Notes: generated by a model from the sequence alone, not told the origin. Shown: positions 16,766 through 24,414, counted from the stretch's first letter. The stretch is 64,000 bases of DNA from an uncultured Lachnospiraceae bacterium (GCA_902776305.1 CACYPS010000006.1:1-64000), one strand, 5' to 3'. Translations and numbers: made by a program.

Positions 16766-17551
16766 TTACATGCCAGCCATTTGCTTCAGCTCCGCAATCT
16801 CCTTTTTCGTCAGGAACCGTTTCATTCCGATCTTAAGATTCCCGAGCTCCAGATTCATGATCCGGGTTCTTTTTATTTCCACCGCAGTGTATCCGAGTGC
16901 CGAACACATGCGTCTGATCTGTTTGTTATAACCCTGTGTCAGAATGATCCGGAATTCGCGTTTGCCGGTCTTCCAGACTTTGCACGGTCTGGTGATAACT
17001 GTTTTTCCGACCGGCTTACCGTTGGCATCGATCTCGCCGGTCAGATGCCGATCATCATCGAGTGTAATTGACACGCCTCTTCTCATAGAATTAATAAAGT
17101 CATAGGTTATGAACTTGTCGACCCTGACGCAGTATTCTTTCTCATGATAATTGGCAGCCCTCATGATCATGTCATTGAGTTCCCCGTCATTCGTCAGTAG
17201 AACAAGACCCGTTGAGTCCCGGTCCAGACGGCCGGCATAAGAGATATAATGCTGCAGTCCGACATAATCAATGATATTTTCCTTTATACGGCGGTCACCC
17301 GTGCATATGATTCCCTTAGGCTTATTCAACATCAGGTAAAGCTTTTCATCGTCGGTCTGTTCAACAAGTTTTCCGTTCAGATAGACCTTATCTCCCTCGT
17401 GAAATCTGGATCCAAGATTGGCCTTCTCCTCGGTTCCGTCAGCCCTGACAAATGTCACCTTGCCTTCCTCGATCAGCCGGTCCGCCTCGCGGCGTGAGCA
17501 AATGCCTGCGCTGCTGATATACTTATTAAGACGTATTCCTTCATTATCCAT
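16766..17551 (-). CDS. 23S rRNA pseudouridine synthase (RsuA/RluF family)
   Basis: Isomerises a uridine in 23S rRNA. The 261-residue protein has an N-terminal S4 RNA-binding domain (IRLNKYISSAGICSRREAD) and the catalytic GRLDRDSTGLVLLTNDGEL motif with the active Asp, plus the C-terminal IRRMCSALGYTAVEIKRTRI signature. The ending (NLELGNLKIG) is closer to RluF (U2604 in E. coli numbering) than to RluB, but the exact target cannot be fixed from sequence. GGGGAG precedes the ATG at 17551. It is the first gene of rluF-ligA-metA. Confidence 0.88.
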   Translation of the reverse strand: MDNEGIRLNKYISSAGICSRREADRLIEEGKVTFVRADGTEEKANLGSRFHEGDKVYLNGKLVEQTDDEKLYLMLNKPKGIICTGDRRIKENIIDYVGLQHYISYAGRLDRDSTGLVLLTNDGELNDMIMRAANYHEKEYCVRVDKFITYDFINSMRRGVSITLDDDRHLTGEIDANGKPVGKTVITRPCKVWKTGKREFRIILTQGYNKQIRRMCSALGYTAVEIKRTRIMNLELGNLKIGMKRFLTKKEIAELKQMAGM

Positions 17552-17608
17552 AAAATAACTCCCCGACTGTCTCTGTATTTACGAAATATAACCGGACAGA
17601 CTGAGAAT

Positions 17609-17637
17609 ATGATACCATTTTGCACTTTGAAAAGCAA
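17609..17637 (-). promoter_or_regulatory. Promoter of rluF-ligA-metA
   Basis: Minus strand TTGCTT (complement of 17632-17637), 17-nt spacer, TATCAT (complement of 17609-17614), about 58 bp upstream of the first start codon. Confidence 0.65.
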
Positions 17638-17695
17638 CTTGTGATAGATTCGAATCTCCGTGCATCCCCGCGTGCCAGGCATCATATAACGCATC

Positions 17696-17815
17696 GTTTT
17701 TATTCTTCATCGCGTAATACTCGTGATTTTAATCATGAGATACGAGCAATGAAGAATAAATGCCTCCGGCAGATCGCAGACGTGCGCAATGGAAGGCGCT
17801 TACATGCAAAGTGAA
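17696..17815 (-). repeat. Dispersed intergenic repeat, copy 2
   Basis: Read on the minus strand: GCGCCTTCCATTGCGCACG, CTGCGATCTGCCGGAGGC, ATTCTTCATTGCTCG, a loop, then GCGATGAAGAATAAAAA. It matches the right half of copy 1 in opposite genomic orientation and keeps both hairpin arms, so it could also act as a transcription terminator. Confidence 0.8.
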
Positions 17816-17847
17816 ATCCGGTTTCATCGTGAGTACGTTATGACATT

Positions 17848-17940
17848 AAAAAGAAGCTGTCATATTATACGCCTGCCACAATATATCTCTTACATATAAG
17901 ATCTGCGATATATTGCGGCTCTACGAATAATGCGACAGCC
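17848..17940 (-). terminator. Long imperfect terminator hairpin after the SH3 gene
   Basis: Minus strand: GGCTGTCGCATTAT and ATAATATGACAGC form the base, CCGCAATATATC and GATATATTGTGG the upper stem, followed by TTCTTTTT. It starts about 25 bp past the stop codon. Confidence 0.65.
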
Positions 17941-17962
17941 TCCCGCTATTACTTTATGTGTT

Positions 17963-19141
17963 TTACTGTGCGCTGATGAATCTTCTGCCTATATATCCTT
18001 CACCGCTCTCCGTCCGGACGTGATACCATCCGCCCTCATCTGCATCTATCAGAGTAACAACGTCTCCCTGGTCGACCACAGTCACGACCTCCGCATCGTT
18101 TGCGGCAGACTTTCTGACATAGCATGCCTCGAGGATCACATACTCATTCTCTCCAAGCTGTGCCTGCAAAGCGGCTAATTCCGCCTCTGCCTGAGCAGCT
18201 GCTTCCGCTTCTGCCTGTGCGGCTGCGTCTGCCTCAGCCTGGGCAGCAGCTTCTGTCTCAGCCTGAGCGGCGGCTTCTGCCTCAGCCTGAGCAGCGGCTT
18301 CAGCCTCAGCCTGAGCGGCAGCTTCAGCCTCAGCTTGAGCGGCTGCGTCCGCTTCCACCTGTGCAGCCTCATCCGGGTTAGGCGTTTCCGGCTGAGCCTC
18401 AGTGCTCTCGGCCGGCTGCGAATCTTCCGCAGTACCTGCATCCGTCGGAACACCTGTCTCTGCGGCATCCGCTGCTGCCGCTTCCGTCTGGACTCTCTCA
18501 ACTACTGCCGCGATATCCGGTTCGGAAGTTAAAGTCTGTACATAATTCTTTATCGCCTCATTTTCAGAAGCCTTCACGACGATCTTGTAGCCGGCCTCCT
18601 TCTCATCATACTGGAGATAGAGCCAGGAAAGTCCCGGATGAGAAACAGCCTGATCCGGATTCTGATAATTATACTCGACAAATGCTACCGCCGTCTTACC
18701 GTCTCCCGAAAGCCCGTTCTTCGGAATAACCGAAAGGTCTGAGTAAGCCGTCTCTGATGTCTCGATCGACGTGATATCCTCTGCCGACAGGGAATCTGTA
18801 AGCGCTCTGACCGTATCCGTGCTTCGCGTATTCAGCGCTGTATAATATGTATTGATTACACTTGTGATACTTTTTTTGGCATCATCCGTGAGATCTCCAT
18901 CCTTTGATACGAGTTCACTCTGTTTCTTCTGTGCCGCTGTCGGAGTCGGTTTCGTTGCCGCTGAAGAAACAGCTGCTGTATCAACCGAACTGTTCGTGGC
19001 AAGATCGACTGACTGCTTGCTATCAGTCCTGTTCACTACTGCCCTGACGCCGAAGAATAACCCCAGTACGACGACCAGGATTCCCAGGATCAGTTCTATG
19101 TAGCGAAGATTGTCGGACAGCCATTCTCTGAAATTGTCCAA
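17963..19141 (-). CDS. Membrane-anchored SH3-domain protein with Ala/Glu repeat
   Basis: 392 residues if started at the TTG at 19141 (MDNFREWLSD), which has AGGAGG seven nt upstream; upstream in-frame codons have no such site. An N-terminal transmembrane helix (about 13-36) is followed by a Thr/Ser-rich stretch, a globular region (about 75-220) of unknown family resembling an NTF2-like fold (FVEYNYQN, LYLQYDEKEAGYKIVV), an eight-copy AAAQAEAE repeat, and a C-terminal bacterial SH3 domain (ACYVRKSAANDAEVV...GEGYIGRRFI). SH3 domains of this type bind peptidoglycan. The repeat probably forms a long rigid helix spacing the SH3 domain away from the membrane. Single gene with its own promoter and terminator. 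Confidence 0.82.
   Translation of the reverse strand: MDNFREWLSDNLRYIELILGILVVVLGLFFGVRAVVNRTDSKQSVDLATNSSVDTAAVSSAATKPTPTAAQKKQSELVSKDGDLTDDAKKSITSVINTYYTALNTRSTDTVRALTDSLSAEDITSIETSETAYSDLSVIPKNGLSGDGKTAVAFVEYNYQNPDQAVSHPGLSWLYLQYDEKEAGYKIVVKASENEAIKNYVQTLTSEPDIAAVVERVQTEAAAADAAETGVPTDAGTAEDSQPAESTEAQPETPNPDEAAQVEADAAAQAEAEAAAQAEAEAAAQAEAEAAAQAETEAAAQAEADAAAQAEAEAAAQAEAELAALQAQLGENEYVILEACYVRKSAANDAEVVTVVDQGDVVTLIDADEGGWYHVRTESGEGYIGRRFISAQ
18175..18366 (-). repeat. 24-bp coding tandem repeat (AAAQAEAE unit)
   Basis: About eight units of 24 bp encode A-A-A-Q-A-E-A-E/D with single-residue variants (V, T, L). The DNA is highly similar between units, so replication slippage is a likely origin. 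Confidence 0.85.
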
Positions 19142-19170
19142 AGTACATCCTCCTTTTTCTAATACGTACA

Positions 19171-19218
19171 ATGCTTCATGCGAATAACGAAGTATCCTAT
19201 TATGAAGAATAAAAAACG
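19171..19218. repeat. Possible remnant of the dispersed repeat
   Basis: The sequence ATGAAGAATAAAAAA at 19203-19217 with an upstream TTCATGCG matches only the terminal hairpin of the repeat family. It could be coincidence because the motif is short and AT-rich. Confidence 0.35.
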
Positions 19219-19270
19219 ACATATGCTAATGTATCCGTGCCGAGCGGACAGATCCGTCAACACCGACCTT

Positions 19271-19299
19271 ATATTAGCATACGCCGTTTATTTTTGCAA
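19271..19299 (-). promoter_or_regulatory. Promoter of the SH3-domain gene
   Basis: Minus strand TTGCAA (complement of 19294-19299), 17-nt spacer, TAATAT (complement of 19271-19276), about 130 bp upstream of the TTG start. Confidence 0.65.
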
Positions 19300-19364
19300 C
19301 AAATCGTAACAGATGACCTTTTATGTGCATGTAAGCCGGCACAGCTCCACACTACGCCGCCTTT

Positions 19365-21452
19365 TCAAGTGCGCTTATATTCATCATCATTCAGATTGGT
19401 CATACTTTTAAGTCCGATCATAAGAGTAGATGCATTATGAAGAAGAGCCGATTTTGCAGGTGCAAGAAAACCTGCGACTCCGAGCAGAATCAGAACAGTA
19501 TTGAATGTCATGATGAACCTGTAATTGAAATTGATCCGGTCCATCAGACTATTGCTCAGCTCTTTAAGCTCTGTGAGTGCATAAAGATCATCAGCTCCGA
19601 TCGTTATATCCGCAACTTCACGTGCAATCGCTGCTCCCTGGCTTATGGCGATCCCTGCATCTGATTCAGCGAGTGCCGGAGAATCATTCACGCCGTCACC
19701 GATCATGATGACCTTTCTGCCGGCCTCGTGTTCCGCTTTTACAAAAGCTGCTTTGTCCTCCGGAAGCACCTCCGCTCTGAACTCGTCAATTCCGAGCCGG
19801 GCTGCCACGGCCTCGGCCGTCTTTCTGTTATCGCCCGTCATCATGACGATCCGTGAGATACCCAGTTCATGAAGTCTTCTTATGACATCGGGAGCTTCCT
19901 CTCTGATCGGATCTTCGATGCACAGAACAGCCGAAAGCACTCCGCCGATTGCCAGATACAGATGGGAATACTGTGCATCCAGTCCGTCGACCTTATCGTT
20001 TTCATTCTCCGGAATCGAACACTGCTCATCCTCAAGAACAAAATGCCTGCTTCCTATAACAACTTTTTTTCCGTCGATCGTGCTTGCAATACCGTGAGCG
20101 ACAACATACTGAACCCTCGAATGCTTTTCCTCATGTTCAAGTTCCTGCTCTCTTGCCTCGGCCACAACCGCATTTGCGATCGAATGCGGATAATGCTCTT
20201 CAAGACATGCTGCCAGTCTCAGCATCTCCTTCTCATCCTGTCCTCCGAAAGTAATGATTTTTGCCACCTTCGGCGTTGCATGAGTCAGGGTACCGGTCTT
20301 GTCAAAAATGATCGTATCCGCCTCGGAGATCGCCTCCATGAACTTCCCGCCCTTTACGGTAATATTGCGTCTTCCGGCTTCGCGCATAGCAGACAACACG
20401 GAAAGCGGCATAGCCAGCTTGAGTGCACACGAATAATCCACCATCAGAATTGATATCGCTTTCATGGGATTTCGTGCCAGCAGATATGTAAGGACAGTTC
20501 CTCCCAGGCTATAGGGTACGAGCCGATCTGCCAGATGAGATGCACGGGATTCTGTGTTCGATTTCAGCTTTTCGGATTCCTCGATCATCTTTGCGATCCT
20601 GTCATAACGGCCGGTTCCGGAGGCCTTGACTACACGGACAATACATTCGCCCTCATCGACAACAGTTCCCGCATATATAAATCCGCCGGGTGTCTTTCTT
20701 ACCGGCAGTGATTCTCCGGTGATCGAGGCCTGGTTGATCATAGCCTCGCCTTCTTCGACTACACCGTCGAGCGGGATCATGTTTCCTGTTCTGATAACAA
20801 TCAGATCGCCGATTTTGACATCCTGCACAGATACCAGCACTTCCTGCGTTTCGGTTCTCACCCAGACCTTTTCGACATTCAATGCCAACGTGCCGGCCAG
20901 ATCCTCCACCGATTTTTTATGTGTCCACTCCTCGAGAAGTTCACCGATGCGCAGCAAGAACATAACAGATGCCGCTGTCCCCATATCACCCCGGACCATA
21001 GAAACCGTAACGGCCGTAGCATCAAGTACGGAAACTTCCAGCTTGCCTGCCAGCAGGCTTTCCAAGCCCTTCTTAATATAACCGGTCATTGCTACAGCGG
21101 ACATGACTATTCTGATCGGCATAGGTATCAGGAGCTTAACCCCGAAAAACTTAGCGACCTGGGCAACAAGTTTCTCCTCATACTCACGGTTCAGACGACG
21201 CGACGTGTGGACGGGCAGGAACTTCCGGGCATCGGAGAAATGAAACCCTGAGAGGAGCTTTATGATTTTTTCTCTCGGGCACGTGTACGTAATAACGGCA
21301 TCCGCCGTGCGGTCATATACAACGCAATCTCTTACGCCGCTCTGTGCCTTCATATAGAATTCCAGAATATCCGCTTCCTCAAGCGTCATCCGGGGCACTA
21401 CCGCATGGACTCTCATACGTCCCCTGGATTCATGTAAAATCTTACATTTCAT
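19365..21452 (-). CDS. P1B-type (heavy-metal) transport ATPase
   Basis: 695 residues. An N-terminal HMA-like domain without CxxC (residues 1-75), transmembrane segments, the actuator TGES (245-248), phosphorylation site DKTGTLTH (Asp384), an HP-type locus written EEHYPHS, and the hinge GDGVNDSPAL. The normally C/S/T-Pro-C metal site in the membrane reads DYSCALKLAMP (339-349), with no proline before Cys342, so ion specificity cannot be predicted from standard rules. Fewer N-terminal helices are visible than in copper ATPases. GGAGG precedes the ATG. The upstream small gene (21708-21977) is of a type found beside such ATPases, and a 42-bp tandem repeat separates the two. Confidence 0.88.
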   Translation of the reverse strand: MKCKILHESRGRMRVHAVVPRMTLEEADILEFYMKAQSGVRDCVVYDRTADAVITYTCPREKIIKLLSGFHFSDARKFLPVHTSRRLNREYEEKLVAQVAKFFGVKLLIPMPIRIVMSAVAMTGYIKKGLESLLAGKLEVSVLDATAVTVSMVRGDMGTAASVMFLLRIGELLEEWTHKKSVEDLAGTLALNVEKVWVRTETQEVLVSVQDVKIGDLIVIRTGNMIPLDGVVEEGEAMINQASITGESLPVRKTPGGFIYAGTVVDEGECIVRVVKASGTGRYDRIAKMIEESEKLKSNTESRASHLADRLVPYSLGGTVLTYLLARNPMKAISILMVDYSCALKLAMPLSVLSAMREAGRRNITVKGGKFMEAISEADTIIFDKTGTLTHATPKVAKIITFGGQDEKEMLRLAACLEEHYPHSIANAVVAEAREQELEHEEKHSRVQYVVAHGIASTIDGKKVVIGSRHFVLEDEQCSIPENENDKVDGLDAQYSHLYLAIGGVLSAVLCIEDPIREEAPDVIRRLHELGISRIVMMTGDNRKTAEAVAARLGIDEFRAEVLPEDKAAFVKAEHEAGRKVIMIGDGVNDSPALAESDAGIAISQGAAIAREVADITIGADDLYALTELKELSNSLMDRINFNYRFIMTFNTVLILLGVAGFLAPAKSALLHNASTLMIGLKSMTNLNDDEYKRT

Positions 21453-21480
21453 TCATAACCTCCGCTCAGCCTCTTCATCG

Positions 21481-21716
21481 CATGTAATACTGACTGACAT
21501 CACTCTTCTGCCATCCTCAGCGCATGTCACGCTCTCTGACATCGCTCTTCTGTCATCTTCAGCGCATATCACGCTCTGTCATCTCTCTTCTTACATCCTC
21601 AGTGCATGTCACGCTCTCTGACATCACTCATCTGTCATCCTCAGTACATGTCACGCTCTCTGACATCACTCATCTGTCATCCTCAGTACATGTCACGCTC
21701 TCTGACATCACTCTTT
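21481..21716. repeat. 42-bp minisatellite, about 5.7 copies
   Basis: Unit of the form CATGTCACGCTCTCTGACAT + CACTCATCTGTCATCCTCAGTA. Copy starts fall at 21481, 21523, 21565, 21605, 21647 and 21689, so the period is 42 bp with one 40-bp copy. The last two copies are nearly identical. The repeat fills the whole gap between the small gene and the ATPase gene; the small gene's stop codon lies inside the first unit. Confidence 0.9.
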
Positions 21717-21977
21717 CACCGGATTCTCATCCTCTGCTGCATCCTCAATAATTTCCTCAGCCTTATACTTTTCATTGATTTCTTTGGCATCCGCGATGAT
21801 ATCGCTGCAGTTCTCACGGATTTTGTCATAGCTCTCCATAACGCAGTCTTTTCCTCTGAGGGCCGCTGCTGCCACATGCGTATATGCTTTCTTTGCATCC
21901 CTGCCGGAGAGTAACTTAACACCTGCCGTACCGAACAGAACGCCGCTTGCAAATATACCGAGTCTTCTCCAACCCAT
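21708..21977 (-). CDS. Small membrane protein, DUF6110-like, partner of the ATPase
   Basis: 89 residues: a short hydrophobic/Gly-rich N-terminal segment (GIFASGVLFGTAGVKLL, about 7-23) and an alpha-helical, charged C-terminus. The pattern GTAGVKLLSG...DAKKAYTHVAAAALRGKDCVM resembles DUF6110-type proteins that I recall lying beside heavy-metal ATPases; this identification is from memory of the family and not certain. AGGAGG precedes the ATG. Its stop falls within the first unit of the 42-bp repeat, so its C-terminus may vary with the repeat. Confidence 0.7.
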   Translation of the reverse strand: MGWRRLGIFASGVLFGTAGVKLLSGRDAKKAYTHVAAAALRGKDCVMESYDKIRENCSDIIADAKEINEKYKAEEIIEDAAEDENPVKE

Positions 21978-22054
21978 AATGTAACCTCCTGAAATATTAA
22001 AACGAATAATTAGTAACGGTTGCTTTTTACGTACATTATTTTATATTCACGTTG

Positions 22055-22092
22055 CCTCAAATACTACTACAAATTGCTTTGAGGAGCAATTT
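22055..22092 (-). promoter_or_regulatory. Nested inverted repeats upstream of the ATPase operon
   Basis: Two interleaved inverted repeats: CCTCAAA (22055-22061) with TTTGAGG (22078-22084), and AAATTGC (22071-22077) with GCAATTT (22086-22092). A possible promoter TTGCTC-17 nt-TAGTAT on the minus strand overlaps them. The arrangement suggests a repressor operator (metal sensor), but no regulator gene is adjacent. The second repeat could instead be a weak plus-strand terminator. Confidence 0.4.
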
Positions 22093-22117
22093 TTGCTTTC
22101 ATTAGAATATATCGTAA

Positions 22118-22157
22118 AAAGTGAAAAGACCGATACCACATCTAAGTGATATCGGTC
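22118..22157 (-). terminator. Terminator of the tRNA-Ala/tRNA-Arg transcript
   Basis: Minus strand GACCGATATCAC / GTGGTATCGGTC (12-bp stem with one G-U) followed by TTTTCACTTTTT, 5 bp after tRNA-Arg. Confidence 0.88.
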
Positions 22158-22161
22158 ATAG

Positions 22162-22233
22162 CGCGTCTGACAGGAGTCGAACCCGCGCACCTGGAACCGG
22201 AATCCAGTGCTCTATCCACTGAGCTACAGACGC
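22162..22233 (-). tRNA. tRNA-Arg (anticodon CCG)
   Basis: Minus-strand cloverleaf: acceptor GCGTCTG/CAGACGC, D-arm GCTC...GAGC, anticodon stem CTGGA/TCCAG with loop TTCCGGT (anticodon CCG, reads CGG), T-loop TTCGACT. Discriminator G; CCA is not encoded. It follows tRNA-Ala by 55 bp and is followed by a strong terminator. Confidence 0.95.
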
Positions 22234-22260
22234 ATCGAAAGACAACCTTTCTTAAATAAC

Positions 22261-22284
22261 AGCCTGCCGAAATCGGCAGGCTGC
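22261..22284 (-). other. GC-rich hairpin between the two tRNAs
   Basis: Perfect palindrome AGCCTGCCGA / TCGGCAGGCT with a tiny loop. No T-run follows, so it is more likely a processing or partial-termination element than a full terminator. Confidence 0.5.
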
Positions 22285-22288
22285 CAGA

Positions 22289-22360
22289 TGGAGATAATGA
22301 GATTCGAACTCACGGCCTTTCGGATGCGAACCGAACGCTCTCCCACTGAGCTATATCCCC
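22289..22360 (-). tRNA. tRNA-Ala (anticodon CGC)
   Basis: Minus-strand cloverleaf: acceptor GGGGATA with TATCTCC giving the alanine identity pair G3-U70, anticodon stem TTCGG/CCGAA with loop TTCGCAT (anticodon CGC, reads GCG), T-loop TTCGAAT, discriminator A. CCA not encoded. Confidence 0.95.
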
Positions 22361-22373
22361 ATGCACAAAAGAT

Positions 22374-22402
22374 ATCATAACTCTTTTCATGGAGATTGGC
22401 AA
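22374..22402 (-). promoter_or_regulatory. Promoter of the tRNA-Ala/tRNA-Arg operon
   Basis: Minus strand TTGCCA (complement of 22397-22402), 17-nt spacer, TATGAT (complement of 22374-22379), placing the start about 7 bp before the tRNA-Ala 5' end. It directly abuts repeat copy 3. Confidence 0.8.
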
Positions 22403-22407
22403 GTGGT

Positions 22408-22530
22408 TTTTTATTCTTCATCTTGAGTACAATCTCGCGATGAAGAACAAAACCTCAGCGAATCGCAGATGTGCGCAGTGGAAGGCGCTTACGCGCCGCG
22501 TACGTCGCGTCAAGAAACTCAGAGGCGTTA
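22408..22530 (-). repeat. Dispersed intergenic repeat, copy 3 (most complete)
   Basis: Minus strand: AACGCCTCTGAGTTTCTTG, GACGCGACGTACGCGGCGCG, TAAGCGCCTTCCACTGCGCA, CATCTGCGATTCGCTGAGG, then TTCTTCATCGCGAGATTGTA and GATGAAGAATAAAAAACC. It has the left GC-rich half of copy 1 and the complete right-hand hairpin of copy 2, so it is the best template for the family. Confidence 0.85.
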
Positions 22531-22551
22531 TTGAATCTTCTTCTGCTCCAA

Positions 22552-23472
22552 TCAGAGCATAATCACCCCGCGATCCGAATAATAACGGTAAACATGGTCA
22601 GACAGAATCTCATGGGGCATGACATCGCTCGCATTGACCTCGCGCACCATCTCCGAGAGGTCTTCGGAATCATAACCTTTATCAGCCGGCATGAGAATCA
22701 CTTCATGGACACTGCTGGGGAGCACATAGAAATCCGACCCGAGTCTCAAAGACACATCCTTCATTGTCTCCGGGTACAGGATACATGCCGCTCCGAATAC
22801 CTGCGACGTGTTACTCAGGATATACATGGGAGATATACCGGCCATGTCAAGCACATGCTCCGCATTATCCATGAATCTCGGATCTTCCTCCATCTGCATT
22901 GCACAGTATTCGAGAAGGCATTCACACATGCTTCGTATATTAGCCGGCTCGTTGCGCGGCGTGTTGACCGTTGCAAGCCGCCATAATTCCTCCTCATCCG
23001 TCTTCCATCTCTCCATATCTTCCTTACGAATTATACAGGTCGCTCCGTATAAACCTTCGGCATCTACCCTGTAGTAATATACCACTGCAAGATCCAATAC
23101 CCTTCTCATAGGCACCGTATCAAGAAAATCTCTGTTCATCTCAAAATTGATCAGCTTATACATCACTTTGTCGCGCATCTTATCAAAGTCGAGAAAATCA
23201 TCGATATCTATATCCCTGTCAACCGAGTATTCCCGATTTTCCAGAAGTATCATATCCACAATATGTTCTTCATCACATCCGTCCAGATACTTCTGCCAAT
23301 AGTTTTCGACATAAATCGTCGGCGCGACATTCCTCTCCTTATGGCGGATTGTGAGTCCGTCAAGCAGAACGCCGTTATTCTTCGGCACTTTTCGGATACA
23401 AACCTGCGTATCGGATCCGACACGCTCACTGATTTTGCTCATCAAAAACATTTTAAACTCCGGATAATTCAT
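22552..23472 (-). CDS. DUF5688-like protein of unknown function
   Basis: 306 residues, soluble, acidic, no signal peptide or membrane segment. The composition and the order of conserved-looking blocks (NGVLLDGLTIRHKERNVAPTIY, DVVYKLIN-like, DAEGLYGATCIIRKEDM, FYVLPSSVHEVILMP) match what I recall of DUF5688, a large family in gut Lachnospiraceae, often in several copies per genome; function unknown. The start at 23472 (MNYPEFKMFL) has GGAGG six nt upstream. The stop lies 22 bp from repeat copy 3. The upstream 384 bp contain a folded leader, suggesting RNA-level control. Confidence 0.75.
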   Translation of the reverse strand: MNYPEFKMFLMSKISERVGSDTQVCIRKVPKNNGVLLDGLTIRHKERNVAPTIYVENYWQKYLDGCDEEHIVDMILLENREYSVDRDIDIDDFLDFDKMRDKVMYKLINFEMNRDFLDTVPMRRVLDLAVVYYYRVDAEGLYGATCIIRKEDMERWKTDEEELWRLATVNTPRNEPANIRSMCECLLEYCAMQMEEDPRFMDNAEHVLDMAGISPMYILSNTSQVFGAACILYPETMKDVSLRLGSDFYVLPSSVHEVILMPADKGYDSEDLSEMVREVNASDVMPHEILSDHVYRYYSDRGVIML

Positions 23473-23508
23473 ATTTTCCTCCATTGTGTCCGTAAGGGCT
23501 GAAAGCCC

Positions 23509-23573
23509 GGTCAGGCATATCGATAATATGCTCCTCCGGGTTCGGGCGACCATGCCTGCATGGTCATCTGACC
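23509..23573 (-). promoter_or_regulatory. Candidate structured RNA leader (three-way junction)
   Basis: On the minus strand GGTCAG (complement of 23568-23573) pairs with CTGACC (complement of 23509-23514) to close two inner hairpins: GACCATGC/GCATGGTC (23548-23565) and GCATAT/ATATGC (23515-23531). A further small hairpin GGGCTTTCAGCCC follows and the ribosome-binding site comes next. I do not recognise a known riboswitch class. The pairing is read by eye. Confidence 0.45.
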
Positions 23574-23820
23574 CGCCAATCAAAGTTTAAGAGTTTACTT
23601 CAAACTTTGTCTGCGTCACATATATCGATATACAGTTGCAGTACACAGAATGCCCCTGTACCGATTCAAGTCTTGTTCGCGAGAACCGGCACAGAGCTTA
23701 CGGTCGGCGTCAGCTGATATAATTTCAAAAGAAAATTTGTGAAAAACAGAATCCCTTAAGAATCAGGATCCAGCTGCCTGAACGGCAGATAAAGATAATA
23801 AAAAGATAAGAATAATAGTA

Positions 23821-23852
23821 GAAAAATAAGAAGTCTCCCCGTAGGGAGACTT
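23821..23852 (-). terminator. Terminator of efp
   Basis: Perfect 9-bp stem AAGTCTCCC / GGGAGACTT (23844-23852 with 23831-23839) with a TACG tetraloop on the minus strand, followed by CTTATTTTT, 5 bp after the efp stop. Confidence 0.88.
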
Positions 23853-23856
23853 TCTC

Positions 23857-24414
23857 TTATACTCTTGAAAGATATTCAGAGGATCTTGTGTCGATTTTTA
23901 CAACATCACCGATGTTGACGAAGAGCGGAACCTGAATTGTTGCGCCGGTCTCGACTGTCGCCGGTTTTGTCGCACCCTGTGCTGTATTTCCGGCAAATCC
24001 GGGCTCTGTATCAGTAATCTCAAGTTCAACGAAAAGAGGCGGCTCAATGGAGAATACTTCGCCATTGTATGAGCATACCTTAACCACTTCGTTTTCTTTT
24101 ACGAACTTAAGCGCATCACCGATGACATCCTTGTTGATCATGATCTGATCATAGGTCTCAGGATCCATGAAATAGAACAGATCTCCGTCATTATACAGAT
24201 ACTGCTGATCCTTGCGATCGATTCTTGCTGCCGGGAACTTTTCTGTCGGACGGAATGTCTTCTCAACTACACCGCCGTTAATGACATTGCGCATCTTTGT
24301 GCGGACAAACGCAGCGCCCTTGCCCGGTTTTACATGCTGGAACTCGACGATCTGCATAACCTGCCCATCTATTTCGAGAGTTAAGCCGTTTTTAAAATCA
24401 CCTGCTGAAATCAT
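23857..24414 (-). CDS. efp: Translation elongation factor P
   Basis: Relieves ribosome stalling at polyproline stretches. 185 residues, three OB-like domains, with the conserved N-terminal [16 protein letters not shown] and the loop KPGKGAAFV whose lysine (residue 32) is the position modified in many bacteria. The C-terminal signature around residues 150-170 is present ([20 protein letters not shown]). GGAGG precedes the ATG. Monocistronic, with its own promoter and terminator. Confidence 0.97.
   Translation of the reverse strand: MISAGDFKNGLTLEIDGQVMQIVEFQHVKPGKGAAFVRTKMRNVINGGVVEKTFRPTEKFPAARIDRKDQQYLYNDGDLFYFMDPETYDQIMINKDVIGDALKFVKENEVVKVCSYNGEVFSIEPPLFVELEITDTEPGFAGNTAQGATKPATVETGATIQVPLFVNIGDVVKIDTRSSEYLSRV

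Larger units (their letters stand above)
17552..17962. other. 411-bp intergenic region: promoter, repeat copy 2, terminator
   Basis: Contains the promoter of the rluF-like operon (17609-17637), dispersed repeat copy 2 (17696-17815) and a long imperfect hairpin terminating the SH3 gene (17848-17940). No coding frame with a ribosome-binding site was seen. Confidence 0.75.
23473..23856. other. 384-bp leader region of the DUF5688-like gene and efp terminator
   Basis: Beyond the three-way-junction structure (23509-23573) it holds an inverted repeat CAAAGTTT/AAACTTTG around 23587-23609 and a possible weak promoter, TTCACA-16 nt-TATATC on the minus strand near 23721-23748. The last 35 bp are the efp terminator. 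No ORF with a ribosome-binding site was seen. Confidence 0.55.

Noticed and set aside
21481-21716. CRISPR array
   Set aside because: Units are contiguous with no unique spacers, and no cas genes are present.
21524-21914. Plus-strand frames made of SSVHVTLSDITHLS-type repeats
   Set aside because: Produced by the 42-bp noncoding minisatellite; no ribosome-binding site.
22261-22284. Full terminator between tRNA-Ala and tRNA-Arg
   Set aside because: Perfect stem but no following T-run, and tRNA-Arg has no promoter of its own, so read-through is expected.
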